Origin: Dipylidium caninum | Lineage: Eukaryota > Platyhelminthes > Cestoda > Cyclophyllidea > Dipylidiidae | Direction: 5' to 3' | Assembly (NCBI GenBank): GCA_017562135.1 | Contig: QEYB01000841.1 | Location: 1,054,001-1,118,000 of the forward strand | DNA length: 64,000 bases | Shown here: piece by piece, positions 62,301-64,000 of the stretch | How positions within the stretch are numbered: the first letter of the stretch is position 1 | Layout: the number at the start of each line of letters is the position of its first letter | Notes under the pieces: model-generated | The model's input: only the letters and a program-made list of their open reading frames with translations | Told to the model about the DNA's origin: nothing | Databases searched by the model: none | Made by a program: the position numbers and the translations under genes

Positions 62301-64000
62301 ACATTAGCAGTCGAAATGCCTTTTTTTAAGATAACTCAGAATTTTACAATAAGAACTTAAAACCCGAACACAGTAATACAATGGAAATTGGAGAAGGAAA
62401 ACTATTAGCAAGGAAAAAAAATAAATCTATGTTGAAACATTATCAAAGACTTACCGCCCACTGAACTAAAAGAGACATCAAAAAAATAAGCAAAGTCAAG
62501 CAAAGTGGCGAATGTTTTTTAATTTAAACCCACAATTAAGGGAAATTAACATTTTTGAAGACGACTTGAGTATTCTAAGAAACCAAATCGCAAATCGCAA
62601 AATTTATGAATGTATAACCAGGTTGGTACGACCGCATGGAATAATAAATAAATAAAAATAATGTATATTGGATGTATCCAAGTGAATGTCGCAAAAATCC
62701 CCATATCTAACCTCAAAAGGTCACATTTGTCAAACCAAATCGCAAAGATCGGCTACATTTGATTACGTATGTAAAAAGCACCAAGGGCTAAGTAGTGGAA
62801 TAAAATCTAGTTAGAATTGCGTAAAATCAAAGTTAAATACAAAAAACATCGCTTTTGGAAAAAAACGCCTTGGCATATTAGTTCAAAGCGCACAAAAACA
62901 GTAATAATAAGCAGCCGATTAAGATAGAATCAGATCAAAGACAAATTGACTAGAGAAGTAAGACTGGTTATCGAAATTTCTTATTGGAGGGCAAAGTTCA
63001 ATCCGCGTCTTGGAGAAATAAAACGTACCGTCAAAGGAACGAAAACTTACACAACTATCTTAGGTATAGCATTTCCTACCAAAAGGTTTTGCTGCATGGA
63101 AGCAAATAAGGCACAACAGAGAAATGACAATCTTGAAAAATAGTAGGCTGAAAAGTCAATGTCGCTCAAACATGTGCCTCATTTTGTCGGTTGACACATT
63201 TTCATTTTTTATTTTATTTTATTTATTTTTATTTAATTTTATTTGATGTAGAGGTGTATTAAAATAGGAAGTTATTGGTAGGTACACTCCCAAATATCAA
63301 GTCTAATGATAAACAGGAGATTCAGGTAGACAGTCTCCAAGGATCATAACTGTCGATGATGGAAGATGCTTTCCATATTGTCCATATGAAAATATTGAGA
63401 GAGGAATGCTGTTTGAAGCAATATAATTTCATTTCATTATCAACAAACAGGACCAAGATCCAAACATGTATAGTGTTACTTGAATGAAGAGATATCGAAC
63501 AAATATCTTAAGCAAGTAATAAAATCAGTGAGTTTCATCAGATTTGAGACTTTAACAAACCCTTTTTGGCACAACATAGGGCATAAAGTGACGTGTATAA
63601 ATAAAGGTTATAAAATAAAGTCACCATGGGAAATAAGAAGCATTTCCGCTGCTGTGCAATTTCACACGCCACACAGGCTTTTGCATTATACAGCGGTTTT
63701 ATAAGAACCAATAGCTCGAAGGAAAAAACAGAACCCCAGCAAATTAGGCTACCTTAAGGATTACAAAGTTTTCAGAAATGAGCGCTTAAAATGACTAGAC
63801 CAATATCATGAAAACATAGCCATTCTGTACGTCGAAATAAAAAACCACTATGGTTTTAACCTTTGATTTTCTCCGTGTCAAGTCGAGTAGGAGTCGTTGT
63901 TGTCAGCCCCTTTGGCTGAGCCGCATCCACGGTAGTCACGACAGAAGGACGGAGTGGTGTGGGAGGAGGAGGAGGAGGAGGGGGTGGAGGCGGAGGAGGC
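59397..64000 (-). CDS. Unrecognised Ser/Lys- and Pro-rich protein (5' end outside window)
   Basis: Visible exons: 64000-63860 (partial), 61685-61358, about 60671 to 60246, and 59522-59397 (stop). The first carries a run of 12 Pro, coded by the GGA-type repeat at the window edge, then TPLRPSVVTTVDAAQPKG. Its phase-1 donor fits the acceptor at 61685 (reading KIK-DKTASDH). The 61.4-kb exon has TKRRRITG, GLSSLSD and FVRSNEMKKRHQ. The 60.2-kb exon has SSLSSLED, PPRPKYDLAPLPGTPDIL and a Lys-rich helix (EQRRKMKALAAKKAVEKHML), joining in phase 0 to SKSFCRLIDSDGESDVDE. The phases at 61358 and about 60671 do not match directly, so another exon probably lies between them. Likely a nuclear or scaffold protein; no family recognised. 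Confidence 0.65.
63202..63244. repeat. ATTTT-type AT-rich simple repeat
   Basis: Imperfect ATTTT/ATTT repeats in the 2.2-kb intron of the minus-strand gene at the right edge. Confidence 0.9.

Noticed and set aside
1..64000. tRNA, rRNA, CRISPR, transposase or viral-type genes
   Set aside because: None was recognised on either strand. A dedicated tRNA and repeat search was not possible, so short or degenerate elements may be missed.

Overview
The window is eukaryotic: every convincing gene is split by GT-AG introns. Protein similarity, many introns of only 28-49 bp, and hints of spliced-leader use point to a parasitic flatworm, most likely a tapeworm (cestode). The species is inferred, not proven. 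All protein identities come from recognising families by eye; no search was run. Exon models were checked by intron phase and by whether total coding length is a multiple of three.

Layout, left to right. 1-947 (-): 5' part of calreticulin, running off the left edge. 2752-5046 (+): coiled-coil protein resembling CCDC57. 6253-7175 (+): SS18/SYT-like SWI/SNF subunit. 7176-21416: about 14 kb with no supportable gene, visibly richer in G+C than the right half, holding simple repeats and one TATA-like site. 21417-30878 (+): Notum, the secreted Wnt deacylase, assembled from 12 exons into a 599-residue protein with the full catalytic triad. 34299-43499 (-): epsin (ENTH, UIM, DPW/NPF motifs), with an apparent one-base frame break in a G run. 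44800-50777 (-): VAC14, the PIKfyve-complex scaffold, 15 exons and 812 residues. 51176-51809 (+): small unrecognised protein, head-to-head with VAC14. 52145-54831 (+): membrane-anchored SDR-fold protein that has lost nearly all cofactor and catalytic motifs, probably started by a spliced-leader AUG. 55716-56778 (-): 222-residue unrecognised, probably nuclear protein. 59397-64000 (-): Ser/Lys-rich and Pro-rich unrecognised protein running off the right edge.

The genes do not form one pathway. Several concern membrane traffic and phosphoinositides (epsin binds PI(4,5)P2; VAC14 scaffolds PI(3,5)P2 synthesis) or signalling and chromatin (Notum, SS18). The most interesting items are the degenerate SDR with its probable trans-spliced start, possibly downstream in a two-gene transcript; the ultra-short introns; the Notum model with a long gene-free 5' flank; and the epsin frame break.
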